This document shows, one piece after another, positions 7,627-15,250 of a stretch of 24,706 nt of DNA. The notes under the pieces are model-generated. The model ran no database searches. It worked only from the letters and a program-made list of their open reading frames with translations, and was not told the DNA's origin. The position numbers were made by a program, and so were the translations under genes. Source of the DNA: a virus; IMG/VR virus record IMGVR_UViG_3300032050_007091, positions 1 through 24,706 of that record. One strand, given 5' to 3'. Position 1 is the stretch's first letter. Every line of letters starts with the position of its first letter.

Positions 7627-8567
7627 AGATTAAGTTAGTTTCTGAAACAGGAAATGACTTCCTATGCCTGTGCCCAATTCATGGAAACAGAAATACACCA
7701 AGCTTATCAGTGTCTAAACAAACTGGACTATTTCTATGCTTCAATCCATCGTGTGGTGCAAGCGGATCTTTGCAAGAGCTAGTAAAACTTATTACAAAAA
7801 GAAATGACTTTGAGTCATTAAGGTTAATATCAAAATGTGTAACTGATTCCCTAGAAGATTTTGACGAACAGATAATTGAAGTTTTAGAAGAAAAGCCAGA
7901 CTTCGTACAATTTGATCCACACATACTTGACAAGTTGTGGTCTGAAATGGACTCACACACAGAGGGTAAAGACTATATGCATAGTCGTGGATTTAATGAT
8001 GAAACAATAAGATACTTTCAGGTTGGCTACTCACATAATCAAGAAATGGTTACAGTTCCAGTTCATTCTCCAGATGGATTACCTATAGGAATTGTTGGTC
8101 GGGGCATTAAAGACAAGAAGTTTAAAAATTCTACTGGTCTTCCAAAAACAAAAACATTATTTAATGTGCATAGGGCAAAAAGACTTTCGTCTACTGTAAT
8201 TGTAACAGAGGCGTCATTTGATGCAATGCGAGTTCATCAGGCAGGGTATCCTAACGTAGTAGCAACTTTAGGCGGACATTTAAGTCCACACAATTATGAT
8301 TTACTAAATAGATACTTTACTAAAATAATTATAGCTACAGACTTTGACGATAAGTCTAGTCACAATGGAAAAAATCCAGGAAGAGACTTGGGTAATTCTA
8401 TTTCTAATAAGCTTAGAAATAAAGATGTTTACTGGGCTAGTTATGAATATAAGGTTGTCTATCCCCACGGAGCAAAGGATATGGGAGATATGACTGACGA
8501 AGAGATAAAGCAGTGTATAGAAAATTCTGTACCAAATTACGAGTACCACTCTTGGGAAATCTACTAA
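7542..8567 (+). CDS. DnaG-like primase (zinc finger + TOPRIM)
   Basis: GTG 7542 is preceded by AGGAAAGG (7527-7534). The 341-residue product has a CHC2-type zinc-binding domain with CPIH (44-47) and CFNPSC (66-71). A central region follows, with GRGIKDKKFKNS as in primase RNA-polymerase domains. The TOPRIM core has VTEASFDAM (Glu 223), ATLGGHLS and IIIATDFDDKS (Asp 267, Asp 269). It therefore should synthesise RNA primers. At 341 residues it lacks the C-terminal helicase-interaction domain of bacterial DnaG (about 580-600 residues), as expected for a phage stand-alone primase. Its first 85 bases overlap the previous gene out of frame. Confidence 0.92.
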   Translation: MANRGILKRQDASTQYTEKQVKKVLKSIEIKLVSETGNDFLCLCPIHGNRNTPSLSVSKQTGLFLCFNPSCGASGSLQELVKLITKRNDFESLRLISKCVTDSLEDFDEQIIEVLEEKPDFVQFDPHILDKLWSEMDSHTEGKDYMHSRGFNDETIRYFQVGYSHNQEMVTVPVHSPDGLPIGIVGRGIKDKKFKNSTGLPKTKTLFNVHRAKRLSSTVIVTEASFDAMRVHQAGYPNVVATLGGHLSPHNYDLLNRYFTKIIIATDFDDKSSHNGKNPGRDLGNSISNKLRNKDVYWASYEYKVVYPHGAKDMGDMTDEEIKQCIENSVPNYEYHSWEIY

Positions 8568-8580
8568 GATGGTGTATACT
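8552..8580 (+). promoter_or_regulatory. Promoter for the single-strand binding protein gene
   Basis: TTGGGA (8552-8557), a 17-base spacer, TATACT (8575-8580) with TG directly in front. The predicted transcript start (about 8587) leaves a leader of about 45 bases before ATG 8632, which has AAGGA (8618-8622). A dedicated promoter fits the high dose needed for a stoichiometric SSB. Confidence 0.62.
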
Positions 8581-8589
8581 AGAATGACA

Positions 8590-8606
8590 GAGGCATTTAC
8601 AGCCTC
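8590..8606 (+). promoter_or_regulatory. 5' leader hairpin of the SSB message
   Basis: GAGGC (8590-8594), a 7-base loop, GCCTC (8602-8606). It would lie at or within a few bases of the predicted 5' end of the transcript. It may stabilise the message or serve in feedback control; this is inference from position. Confidence 0.4.
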
Positions 8607-8631
8607 AAATATCAGAAAAGGAAACATATAG

Positions 8632-9300
8632 ATGGCAATAGTTAAAGGGCTTAAGAACATTAATAGTGCTCTAGATAAGCCAAGCGATTCAGAAGGTAGC
8701 AAAGCTCGCTGGGTAAAACTAGCGGACGGAGAAAGCGTAAAGATCAGATTCTTGCAAGAGTTAGATCCAGACTCACCAAATTATTTAGAAAAAGCTGGGC
8801 TAGGTTTTATAGCAGCCGAGCACACAAATCCAAAAAATTATAAATCAAAAGCATTGTGCACATCAGATGACCAAGGTCGCTGCTGGGCCTGCGAACAACA
8901 CCGCAAAGATTACAAGGCTGGCTGGAAAGCACGTAGCAGACTATACATTAATGTATTAGTAGATGATGGTAAAGAAGAGCCATACGTAGCAATTCTTTCA
9001 CAAGGTACAAGCGGCAAGTCAATCACACCAACACTAATTGAATATGCTGGTGAAATGGGTAGCGTTTCTAATCTCACATGGAGATTAAAAAGAAGCGGTA
9101 CTGGAACATCAACAGAATATGTAGGCATTTCACTTGGACAAGATAAAGAGCCAGTTGATCTATCTAAATACGAATTATTTGAACTTGAAAAAGTTGCAGT
9201 AAAAGAAATCCCATACGAAGAGCAAGAAAAGTTTTACATGGTAGGGGAATCAGAAGAGCAATCTTCAAACGATAGCTCATCTAGTAACGTAGAGTGGTAA
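8632..9300 (+). CDS. gp32-like single-stranded DNA binding protein
   Basis: The 222-residue protein contains a zinc-binding layout like that of T4 gp32: His 64, Cys 76, Cys 84 and Cys 87 (the last two in GRCWACEQH), within a region equivalent to the gp32 OB-fold core. The N-terminus has a short conserved start (KGLKNINSALDKP) and WVKLADGESVKIRFLQ. The C-terminus is a Ser-rich, acidic tail ending NVEW, typical of SSBs that recruit partners through their tail. Role: coats unwound DNA at forks and recombination intermediates and coordinates helicase, polymerase and recombinase. The gene has its own promoter and is followed by a strong hairpin, unlike its neighbours, suggesting separate, high expression. 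Confidence 0.85.
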   Translation: MAIVKGLKNINSALDKPSDSEGSKARWVKLADGESVKIRFLQELDPDSPNYLEKAGLGFIAAEHTNPKNYKSKALCTSDDQGRCWACEQHRKDYKAGWKARSRLYINVLVDDGKEEPYVAILSQGTSGKSITPTLIEYAGEMGSVSNLTWRLKRSGTGTSTEYVGISLGQDKEPVDLSKYELFELEKVAVKEIPYEEQEKFYMVGESEEQSSNDSSSSNVEW

Positions 9301-9303
9301 ATT

Positions 9304-9327
9304 GTAGGGGCGGGAAACCGCCCCTAC
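9304..9327 (+). terminator. Strong GAAA-loop hairpin after the SSB gene
   Basis: A perfect 10-bp stem GTAGGGGCGG / CCGCCCCTAC closes a GAAA tetraloop (9314-9317). It lies 3 bases after the SSB stop and 20 bases before the polymerase start. No T-run follows, so it is either a hairpin-only or partial terminator, or a 3'-end stabiliser/processing site that separates SSB and polymerase output. It is by far the most GC-rich stretch around. Confidence 0.6.
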
Positions 9328-9347
9328 CATATTCAAGAAAGAGATAG

Positions 9348-12300
9348 ATGTCAAACTTCACACATTTACATGTTCATTCACAGTATAGTGTAATGGATGG
9401 TCTTAATAGTCCTATGGAAATAATGTCTGCTGCAAAAAAACTTGGGCATACATCAATAGCAATTACAGACCATGGCACCCTATCAAGTCATAGAGAAATG
9501 CAAAAAGCTGGCGAGGAGCTTGGTGTAAAGCCTATCCTTGGGGTAGAAGCATATATATCTGCCACAGACAGATTTGATAAGCGTGATACAAGTAAGCGTG
9601 ATGATAATACATCTATATTTAATCATATAATTATTTTGGCCAAAAATGAAAAGGGGCTTCGTAATCTCAATAAACTATCTGAGATTGCATGGACAGAAGG
9701 ATATTATCACAAACCAAGAATAGATAGAGAAATTTTAGCTGAGTATAAAGAAGGGCTAATCATACTATCTGGATGCATGAACGGTTTAATATCTAAGGCT
9801 ATTGAGCGTGGAGAAGAAGACGAAGCAAGAATGCTTGCCAAATGGTTCAAGAATACATTTGAAGATAATTTTTATATGGAGATTCAGCCACATAATCCAG
9901 TAGAGTTAAATACAAAGTTATTAGAAATTGCAGATGCAACTGGAATTAAGCCAGTAGTTACTGCCGATTGTCATTTTTCTACAGAGGAAGAAAGAGCACT
10001 AGAAGAAGCAATGTTAATTCTTTCCACTTCCCCAAAAGCCAACAAAGATGCCGACTTTGAAAAGTCCAGACAAATTGAAAATATATTTGAGAGATTCAAC
10101 TACCTGTACCCAGATAGAAAAATAAGTTTTGAGCACTTGGATGTATATATAATGAGCCGTGAAACAATCGAGAAGCAGATGGCTGCTCAAGGAATTAATA
10201 GAACAGATATATACGACAATACAGTTTTAATATCAGATTCAATTGAAAGTTATGAATTCCAGCAGGGCCTAAGCATTTTACCAAGACCAAAGGAAGATCC
10301 AGACGAAACGGTCAGACAGTTTTGTTGGGATGCAATGGAAAGACTTAAGTTAACATCTTCATGGCTAGGCAATGACGTATATGAAATAAGATTGGAAGAA
10401 GAGCTTCATGTTATTAAAGAAAAAGATTTCGCCCCATACTTTCTAGTAATTTCAGATATGATTAATTGGGCAAAGTCACAAAATATTTTAGTGGGTCCTG
10501 GTCGAGGTTCTGCAGCAGGCTCATTGGTCTGCTATTTATTAGGAATAACAAATGTAGACCCCATAGAATATGATTTGCTATTTTTTAGATTTATTAATGA
10601 AGAAAGAAATGACTTCCCAGATATTGATACAGACTTTGAAGACCGCAGGCGTGGAGAAGTAAAAGACTATATTCGCAAGAAGTTTAAAAATGTTGCGTCT
10701 ATATCTACGTTTACATATTTCAAGGATAAGGGTGTGGTTCGTGATGCTGCCCGTGTATTTATGGTACCACTCGGAGAAGTAAACAAAGCGCTCAAACTGG
10801 TGGACACATTTGAAGAGTTTGAAGAGTCAGAAAATTTAAAGTGGTTTAGATTAAAATATCCAGAAGTTGTTAAATTGGCTAGAGAGCTTCGTGGAAGAAT
10901 TAGATCTGTTGGAATGCATGCCGCTGGTGTAGTGGTAGCTAATAAGGCATTAAATGCTTATGCTCCGATAGAAACTAGAACAGATCCAAGCGATAAAGTA
11001 TCTGGTAGAGTTCCAGTTGTTGCTTATGACATGGACCAAGTGGCGGATATTGGACTCATTAAGCTTGACGTACTTGGACTAAAAACACTATCAGTGGTTT
11101 CAGATACAGTCGCAATGATTGAAAAAAGATCTAAAAACAAAATTAATTTATCTGAAATATCTCTTAAAGATGAGAAAGTATTTCAGTCATTATCAGCTGG
11201 ATTTACAAAAGGTGTGTTTCAGGCAGAAGCTGTCCCATACACCAACCTTCTTATGAAAATGGGAGTAAGCGAGTTTGAAGACTTAGCAGCATCCAATGCT
11301 TTGGTTAGACCAGGTGCTATGAATACTGTAGGACAGGCTTATATAAATAGAAAAAATAAGTATGAGGCTGTTTCATATATTCACCCAATTATGAAAGAGT
11401 TTACAGAGAATACATATGGTGTTATTATTTATCAAGAGCAGGTTATGCAGGCCTGCGTACACTTGGGCGGAATGTCTTGGGCAGAAGCTGACAAGGTGCG
11501 AAAAATTATTGGTAAGAAGAAAGACGCAAAGGAGTTTGATCAATTTCGTGAGAAGTTTGTTATTGGCGCAAGCAGACATATATCAAAAGAGGCAGCGGAA
11601 AATCTATGGCATACTTTTGAAGCTCATGCTGGCTATTCCTTTAACAGGTCTCACGCTGTTGCTTACTCTTTGCTATCTTACTGGACTGCTTGGCTAAAGC
11701 ATTACTATCCACTAGAATTTATGTTTGCCCTTTTGAAAAATGAAGGGGATAAAGATGCCAGAACAGACTACCTTATTGAAGCAAAAAGACTTGGTATAAA
11801 AATATTACTTCCACACGTTAATGAGTCAGACTTAGACTTTACTATACAGGGGGACGCAATACGATTTGGTTTGTCAAATGTTAAATATATTTCTGATAAT
11901 ATTGGGCGTAAAATTATTGACAACAGGCCATACAAAAGCTATGCCGACCTTAAAGAAAAAGCATCACAGAAAAAGAGTGGCATATCTTCTAGAGCCATAG
12001 ATGCACTCAACTTAATAGGAGGAGCCTCTTTTGACGATAACCCAAGGAGCGGTAAAGAAAAAGACCATTTATACGAATATTTAAATATACCAAAGTTTGA
12101 TATAAGTGGAATTACCCCTTTTATCAAATCACAGATTAACAGGCTGGAAGACTTTGAAGAACTTGGTACATTCGTATTTATGGCAATGGTAAAGTCAATT
12201 AAGCGTGGTCAAGGTTGGTCTAGAATTGAGTTGGTTGATGAAAGCGGATCTGTTGGAGTGTTTCATAATGAGCAAACGCAGATAGAAGCTGGCCAAATGT

Positions 12301-12641
12301 ATTTCTTCTTGGTTGGAGATAACAGAATTCATAGATACGTAGAGATTGATAAGGTAGTTAAAGAGGATAGGTCAGACCCATTTGTTAATTTCTTGTACTC
12401 AGAAAAGTTTGATCTAAAGGATAATAACTTCTATGTTATCGATTTTACTAACTATAAAACAAAAGCTGGCAAAATGATGGCACATACTATTTTAACTAAC
12501 CCAAGTAAAAAACTTATTCGTGCAATTGCATTTCCACAGATATACGCAAGAGCCTTGGGCAAAATGAAGCCTGGACATAAGGTAGAACTAATGTTTGGAA
12601 AAACAGATGACGGAACTATAACAATAAAGGAGATAAAATGA
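9348..12641 (+). CDS. dnaE: DNA polymerase III alpha subunit (DnaE-type)
   Basis: The 1097-residue protein has an N-terminal PHP domain (1-210) with HLHVHS, AITDHG, LGVEAY, LSGC and TADCH motifs. The family-C polymerase core has GPGRGSAAGS near 385 and PDIDTDF (424-430) with catalytic Asp 425 and Asp 427. The third Asp (574) sits in KLDVLGLKTL, and GMHAAGVVV and GVFQAE are fingers/palm motifs. A helix-hairpin-helix region and a C-terminal OB domain (from about 945) follow. Length is close to bacterial DnaE (about 1160), so it looks complete. It is the replicative polymerase of the phage. No clamp or separate epsilon exonuclease gene is in the window; the PHP metal ligands all appear present, so it may proofread itself. 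ATG 9348 follows AGAAAGAGA. Confidence 0.95.
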   Translation: MSNFTHLHVHSQYSVMDGLNSPMEIMSAAKKLGHTSIAITDHGTLSSHREMQKAGEELGVKPILGVEAYISATDRFDKRDTSKRDDNTSIFNHIIILAKNEKGLRNLNKLSEIAWTEGYYHKPRIDREILAEYKEGLIILSGCMNGLISKAIERGEEDEARMLAKWFKNTFEDNFYMEIQPHNPVELNTKLLEIADATGIKPVVTADCHFSTEEERALEEAMLILSTSPKANKDADFEKSRQIENIFERFNYLYPDRKISFEHLDVYIMSRETIEKQMAAQGINRTDIYDNTVLISDSIESYEFQQGLSILPRPKEDPDETVRQFCWDAMERLKLTSSWLGNDVYEIRLEEELHVIKEKDFAPYFLVISDMINWAKSQNILVGPGRGSAAGSLVCYLLGITNVDPIEYDLLFFRFINEERNDFPDIDTDFEDRRRGEVKDYIRKKFKNVASISTFTYFKDKGVVRDAARVFMVPLGEVNKALKLVDTFEEFEESENLKWFRLKYPEVVKLARELRGRIRSVGMHAAGVVVANKALNAYAPIETRTDPSDKVSGRVPVVAYDMDQVADIGLIKLDVLGLKTLSVVSDTVAMIEKRSKNKINLSEISLKDEKVFQSLSAGFTKGVFQAEAVPYTNLLMKMGVSEFEDLAASNALVRPGAMNTVGQAYINRKNKYEAVSYIHPIMKEFTENTYGVIIYQEQVMQACVHLGGMSWAEADKVRKIIGKKKDAKEFDQFREKFVIGASRHISKEAAENLWHTFEAHAGYSFNRSHAVAYSLLSYWTAWLKHYYPLEFMFALLKNEGDKDARTDYLIEAKRLGIKILLPHVNESDLDFTIQGDAIRFGLSNVKYISDNIGRKIIDNRPYKSYADLKEKASQKKSGISSRAIDALNLIGGASFDDNPRSGKEKDHLYEYLNIPKFDISGITPFIKSQINRLEDFEELGTFVFMAMVKSIKRGQGWSRIELVDESGSVGVFHNEQTQIEAGQMYFFLVGDNRIHRYVEIDKVVKEDRSDPFVNFLYSEKFDLKDNNFYVIDFTNYKTKAGKMMAHTILTNPSKKLIRAIAFPQIYARALGKMKPGHKVELMFGKTDDGTITIKEIK

Positions 12642-12886
12642 CAGAGCAGAATAATATACAAAATATAGAAATATCTCTTCCAAGACTGTTGTTAGCAGCA
12701 ACAGCAACCATGGGGGAGCTTCCTATTAGTATTGAAAAATACTTATCGCATGACTTAGATCACAAAAAGATGATGCTGGACTTGGACGAAGATCAAAAAA
12801 CATTTATAGTAAGGCTTGTCGATAAAGAAAATGAAGACCATGCCCACAATGAGGAGGCTGCAGATGAGTCTGGACCTACTAGCTAG
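12638..12886 (+). CDS. Small acidic protein, unknown function
   Basis: ATG 12638 overlaps the polymerase stop as ATGA, after GGAG (12630-12633). The 82-residue product has an N-terminal segment with SLPRLLLAATATMGELP followed by SIEKYLS. The C-terminal half is very rich in Asp/Glu/Lys/His, ending NEEAADESGPTS. It could be a polymerase partner, because the two genes are translationally coupled, but no motif says so. It overlaps MazG by 23 bases. Confidence 0.65.
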   Translation: MTEQNNIQNIEISLPRLLLAATATMGELPISIEKYLSHDLDHKKMMLDLDEDQKTFIVRLVDKENEDHAHNEEAADESGPTS

Positions 12887-13184
12887 AGAAACACATACAA
12901 TAGCAAAAGCCAAAGGTTTTTGGGAGGGTGAAGTTACCTATGACAAAATAGGTAATAAGTTAGCATTAGTGCACTCAGAAGTTACCGAAGTTTTAGAGGC
13001 TATTAGAAAAAGCAAAGGCGGTAACGAAGTAGTTGAAGAGATGGCTGATGTAATAATTAGATTGGTAGACATATATCAAGCTATGGTTAACACTGGACAA
13101 ATAGACACCTCTTTAGATGATACTGTAGAAAAGAAGATGTTAAAAAATAGGGGAAGACCACCACTTCACGGAAACCTATTTTAG
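12864..13184 (+). CDS. mazG: MazG-like NTP pyrophosphohydrolase
   Basis: ATG 12864 is chosen for its strong ribosome binding site GAGGAGG (12851-12857); the frame extends upstream to 12816 but only inside the previous gene. The 106-residue product is a single all-alpha MazG domain with the metal-binding pattern ExxE...ExxD: Glu 39 and Glu 42 in HSEVTEVLEAI, Glu 59 and Asp 62 in EEMADVIIRLVDI. The family hydrolyses (d)NTPs to monophosphates and pyrophosphate. In phages it is thought to adjust nucleotide pools or the host stress alarmone, which fits an AT-rich genome next to its own polymerase. It ends just before the promoter of the recombination block. Confidence 0.9.
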   Translation: MSLDLLARETHTIAKAKGFWEGEVTYDKIGNKLALVHSEVTEVLEAIRKSKGGNEVVEEMADVIIRLVDIYQAMVNTGQIDTSLDDTVEKKMLKNRGRPPLHGNLF

Positions 13185-13193
13185 TGGTATAAT
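13165..13193 (+). promoter_or_regulatory. Extended -10 promoter of the recombination block
   Basis: TTCACG (13165-13170), 17-base spacer, perfect extended -10 TGGTATAAT (13185-13193). The next ATG is at 13205, only 11 bases after the -10 box, so the message would be leaderless or have a leader of about 5 bases and no Shine-Dalgarno site. Confidence 0.68.
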
Positions 13194-13204
13194 AGAATAT
13201 ACAA

Positions 13205-13504
13205 ATGAATGGTTACTTCTTATTTGGAACCAATGAGGAAATCATCCTTGTCATAAAATCATCTGACGAGGAAGATATACTTAATATCATTAAGAAAATA
13301 GCTACAATGCGTAGCAAGAAGGTGAAGGAATTAGCTTCACAATTAGAAGAGAGTTTTTATGAGCGTAGTTACAGAAATAATGTCAAAGCTGGATCCAAAA
13401 ACAAGACAAAGGGTTCAAACAGCACTAGAGGTGGAAACACCAAAACAAAAGACACCAAGCATAGGGCTGAACATGGCTCTAAGGGGCGGTCTAGGTCACG
13501 GTAG
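13205..13504 (+). CDS. Small protein overlapping recA, unknown function
   Basis: ATG 13205 lies immediately after the extended -10 promoter. Residues 1-55 look like a normal alpha/beta protein (MNGYFLFGTNEEIILVIKSS, then an EEDILNIIKKIATM helix and a charged helix). From about residue 52 the frame runs for 146 bases inside the recombinase gene in another phase, giving a basic, Lys/Ser/Thr/Gly-rich tail ending SRSR. The tail may be functional (DNA binding) or simply the result of lacking a stop before the downstream gene. Function unknown. Support comes from promoter position and the good composition of the non-overlapping part. Confidence 0.6.
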   Translation: MNGYFLFGTNEEIILVIKSSDEEDILNIIKKIATMRSKKVKELASQLEESFYERSYRNNVKAGSKNKTKGSNSTRGGNTKTKDTKHRAEHGSKGRSRSR

Positions 13505-14360
13505 ACAAGTACTTGTTTGGGGAAACAAATCGGCTGGTAAGTCTTCTTTCTGCCTACAGTTAATTGCAGAAGCACAAAAAGAAGGTAAGTCATGTGCCTG
13601 GATAGATGCAGAAAACTCATACTCTAAAGATTGGGCAGAAAAATTAGGAGTGGATTCAGAAAACTTAATATACTCTCCTGCAAAAACTATTAATGATATG
13701 GTCGATGTTGCCACACAGCTTATGGAAGCAGACATAGATATAATTGTTGTAGACTCAATATCAGCTCTATTGCCAGCAATATATTTTGAAAAAGATAGCT
13801 CTGAGTTAAAGAAGCTAGAAGACACAAAGCAAATCGGTGCAGAAGCTAAGGACATGACTCATGCCGTAAAAATGTTAAACTATGCCAATAAAAATACATT
13901 ATTAATTCTTATATCACAACAAAGAAATCAGTTTGGTTCAATGCATGCTTCTCATATTCCAACTGGTGGAATGGCTGTTAAGTTTTTTTCTTCAACAGTA
14001 ATTAAATTATGGTCATCTGAGGCAGAAGCAAATGCAATTAAATCTGGAATCAAGGTTGGAGATAAAATTATAGAGCAGCGTGTAGGTAGGCCAGTAAACT
14101 GGATTATAGATTATAATAAACTAGGTCCACCAAACCTATCTGGACAGTATGATTTTTACTTCCAGGGTGATCACGTAGGCGTCGACGGTGTAGGAGAAAT
14201 CCTTGATGTAGCAGAACAATTTGGTGTGATAGAAAAAGGCGGTGCCTGGTACACGGTACTTGGAGAAAGGTTTCAGGGAAGAGCTAAAACTGTAGAGTGG
14301 CTTAGACAAAACCCAGAGTCTGTAGAAAAGTTACGTAAGGAGATTTATGACAGAGCGTAG
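13359..14360 (+). CDS. recA: RecA/UvsX-like recombinase
   Basis: The 333-residue protein carries Walker A as GNKSAGKS (55-62), the catalytic Glu 85 in WIDAENSYSKDW, and Walker B as IIVVDSISALLP (Asp 132). An ISQQRNQFG segment and an L2-like GGMAVKFFSSTVIKLW segment follow, in RecA order. The C-terminal part has winged/helical segments (EILDVAEQFGVIEKGGAWY), as in bacterial RecA. It pairs homologous strands in phage recombination-dependent replication and repair, with the SSB, Cas4-like nuclease and RuvC encoded nearby. ATG 13359 follows GAAGAGAG (13346-13353); ATG 13380 is an alternative. The 146-base overlap with the previous gene is unusual. Confidence 0.92.
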   Translation: MSVVTEIMSKLDPKTRQRVQTALEVETPKQKTPSIGLNMALRGGLGHGRQVLVWGNKSAGKSSFCLQLIAEAQKEGKSCAWIDAENSYSKDWAEKLGVDSENLIYSPAKTINDMVDVATQLMEADIDIIVVDSISALLPAIYFEKDSSELKKLEDTKQIGAEAKDMTHAVKMLNYANKNTLLILISQQRNQFGSMHASHIPTGGMAVKFFSSTVIKLWSSEAEANAIKSGIKVGDKIIEQRVGRPVNWIIDYNKLGPPNLSGQYDFYFQGDHVGVDGVGEILDVAEQFGVIEKGGAWYTVLGERFQGRAKTVEWLRQNPESVEKLRKEIYDRA

Positions 14361-14538
14361 CATTGAAGACTTTATGCTTAAAAGGAATCCAGTTGGAGCA
14401 CCTTATTGGGTATCGATAGAGGGATCATTTGATTGCCAAGAATGTAATGAAAAGGTAAAGACAGCCATATACCAAGAAAGAACTGGCGAAATTAAATGGC
14501 AGTGCTCTCAAAACCATGAGTCAAAGGCTACGATGTAA
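14347..14538 (+). CDS. Small zinc-ribbon protein
   Basis: ATG 14347 overlaps the recombinase gene and has a strong ribosome binding site (AAGGAG, 14337-14342). The 63-residue product contains FDCQECNEK and WQCSQNHES, giving a CxxC...CxxxH metal site, with a beta hairpin (TAIYQERTGEIKW) between the two knuckles. This is a classic single zinc ribbon. It likely binds DNA or a replication partner; the sequence does not say which. Its stop shares a base with the next start (TAATG). Confidence 0.68.
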   Translation: MTERSIEDFMLKRNPVGAPYWVSIEGSFDCQECNEKVKTAIYQERTGEIKWQCSQNHESKATM

Positions 14539-14843
14539 TGTCTGAGCGTGGAGAAGTAAAGCGTGATAACGCTAAAGCACAAAAAAATTCTGGCAGAGGT
14601 CAATACCAGAAGGGTGATGCTAAGTGGAAACAGTTTGTTGTTGACTATAAAGAAGCTGGCACATCATTTAATTTAAATAAAGATAACTGGGCTAAAATTT
14701 GTACAGATACTTTTAAAGTAAGTAGAAATATGCACCCAGCATTAAAAATTATTATAGGGTCTGAGTCTAAAGTAAGGTTAGGAATTATAGAATGGGCAAT
14801 ACTGGAAGAGCTAATAGAGTTTTGGGAGGAAAACCATGGTTAA
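14538..14843 (+). CDS. Protein of the recombination block, unknown function
   Basis: The gene encodes 101 residues from ATG 14538 (TAATG overlap). A basic, Gly/Asn-rich N-terminus (RDNAKAQKNSGRGQYQKGD) leads to a compact helical domain: WKQFVVDYKEAGTSFNLN, then WAKICTDTFKVSRNMHP and LGIIEWAILEELIEFWEE. Regular Trp/Phe spacing suggests a folded three- or four-helix domain. It is a conserved-looking gene with no recognised motif. Placed between recombinase and Cas4-like nuclease, it could be a recombination mediator or nuclease partner (inference). Confidence 0.7.
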   Translation: MSERGEVKRDNAKAQKNSGRGQYQKGDAKWKQFVVDYKEAGTSFNLNKDNWAKICTDTFKVSRNMHPALKIIIGSESKVRLGIIEWAILEELIEFWEENHG

Positions 14844-14946
14844 TATAATGTACGGAGTTTTAATAGGGTTTGTAATGGGTTATGGTCTTGGTTTATGGGC
14901 TTCCTGGTATGCATATAAAGAGGTGAAAAAACATGTCGGCAGATAA
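14836..14946 (+). CDS. 36-residue single-pass membrane peptide
   Basis: ATG 14836 follows GGGAGG (14824-14829) and overlaps the previous stop by 8 bases; the stop (14944-14946) lies inside the next gene by 14 bases. The peptide begins MVNIMYGVLIGFVMGYG and continues LGLWASWYAY before a basic tail KEVKKHVGR. It is one hydrophobic helix of about 22 residues with Gly spacing and a positive C-terminus, expected to be inserted with the tail in the cytoplasm. Start signal, tiling between two genes and composition all support a real gene. Role unknown; small phage membrane peptides may affect host membrane processes or lysis timing. Confidence 0.65.
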   Translation: MVNIMYGVLIGFVMGYGLGLWASWYAYKEVKKHVGR

Positions 14947-15250
14947 TATTTTAGAAAAGATTAGCGAAGTAACTGAGTTCAATGACATAAAAGAGTTTAT
15001 GAATGATCAGGAGTTAGATGCAGCATTAGAGGCAATAATTAAAATTATTGCCAAGCCAGATATTCCTCCTGCAGCAGCATCAATTCTTATTATTAAATTA
15101 CAGGCAATCTCTGCCAAGCTAGCTGTACTGGCTAGATACTATACAACTTTAGAAAAGGGAGAGGTAGCCAGTAAAAAGAAAAATGTGTATTACACCGTAA
15201 GTGATTCTTTGGATAAATTGGTTGCTGCTCTGAAATATGGTACAAAATGA
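14933..15250 (+). CDS. All-helical protein, unknown function
   Basis: ATG 14933 follows AGAGGTG. The 105-residue product is predicted to be nearly all helix: DNILEKISEVTEF, then DAALEAIIKIIAKP, then PPAAASILIIKLQAISAK leading into LAVLARYYTTLEKG. It ends KKKNVYYTVSDSLDKLVAALKY. No family is recognised. It is coupled by ATGA to the following Cas4-like nuclease and may be its partner, or simply a small structural or accessory protein; this is inference from position only. Confidence 0.7.
   Translation: MSADNILEKISEVTEFNDIKEFMNDQELDAALEAIIKIIAKPDIPPAAASILIIKLQAISAKLAVLARYYTTLEKGEVASKKKNVYYTVSDSLDKLVAALKYGTK

Noticed and set aside
8584-8631. 15-codon open frame whose stop abuts the SSB start
   Set aside because: Its ATG lies at or before the predicted transcript start, it has no ribosome binding site, and the SSB has its own; a leader peptide role is not supported.
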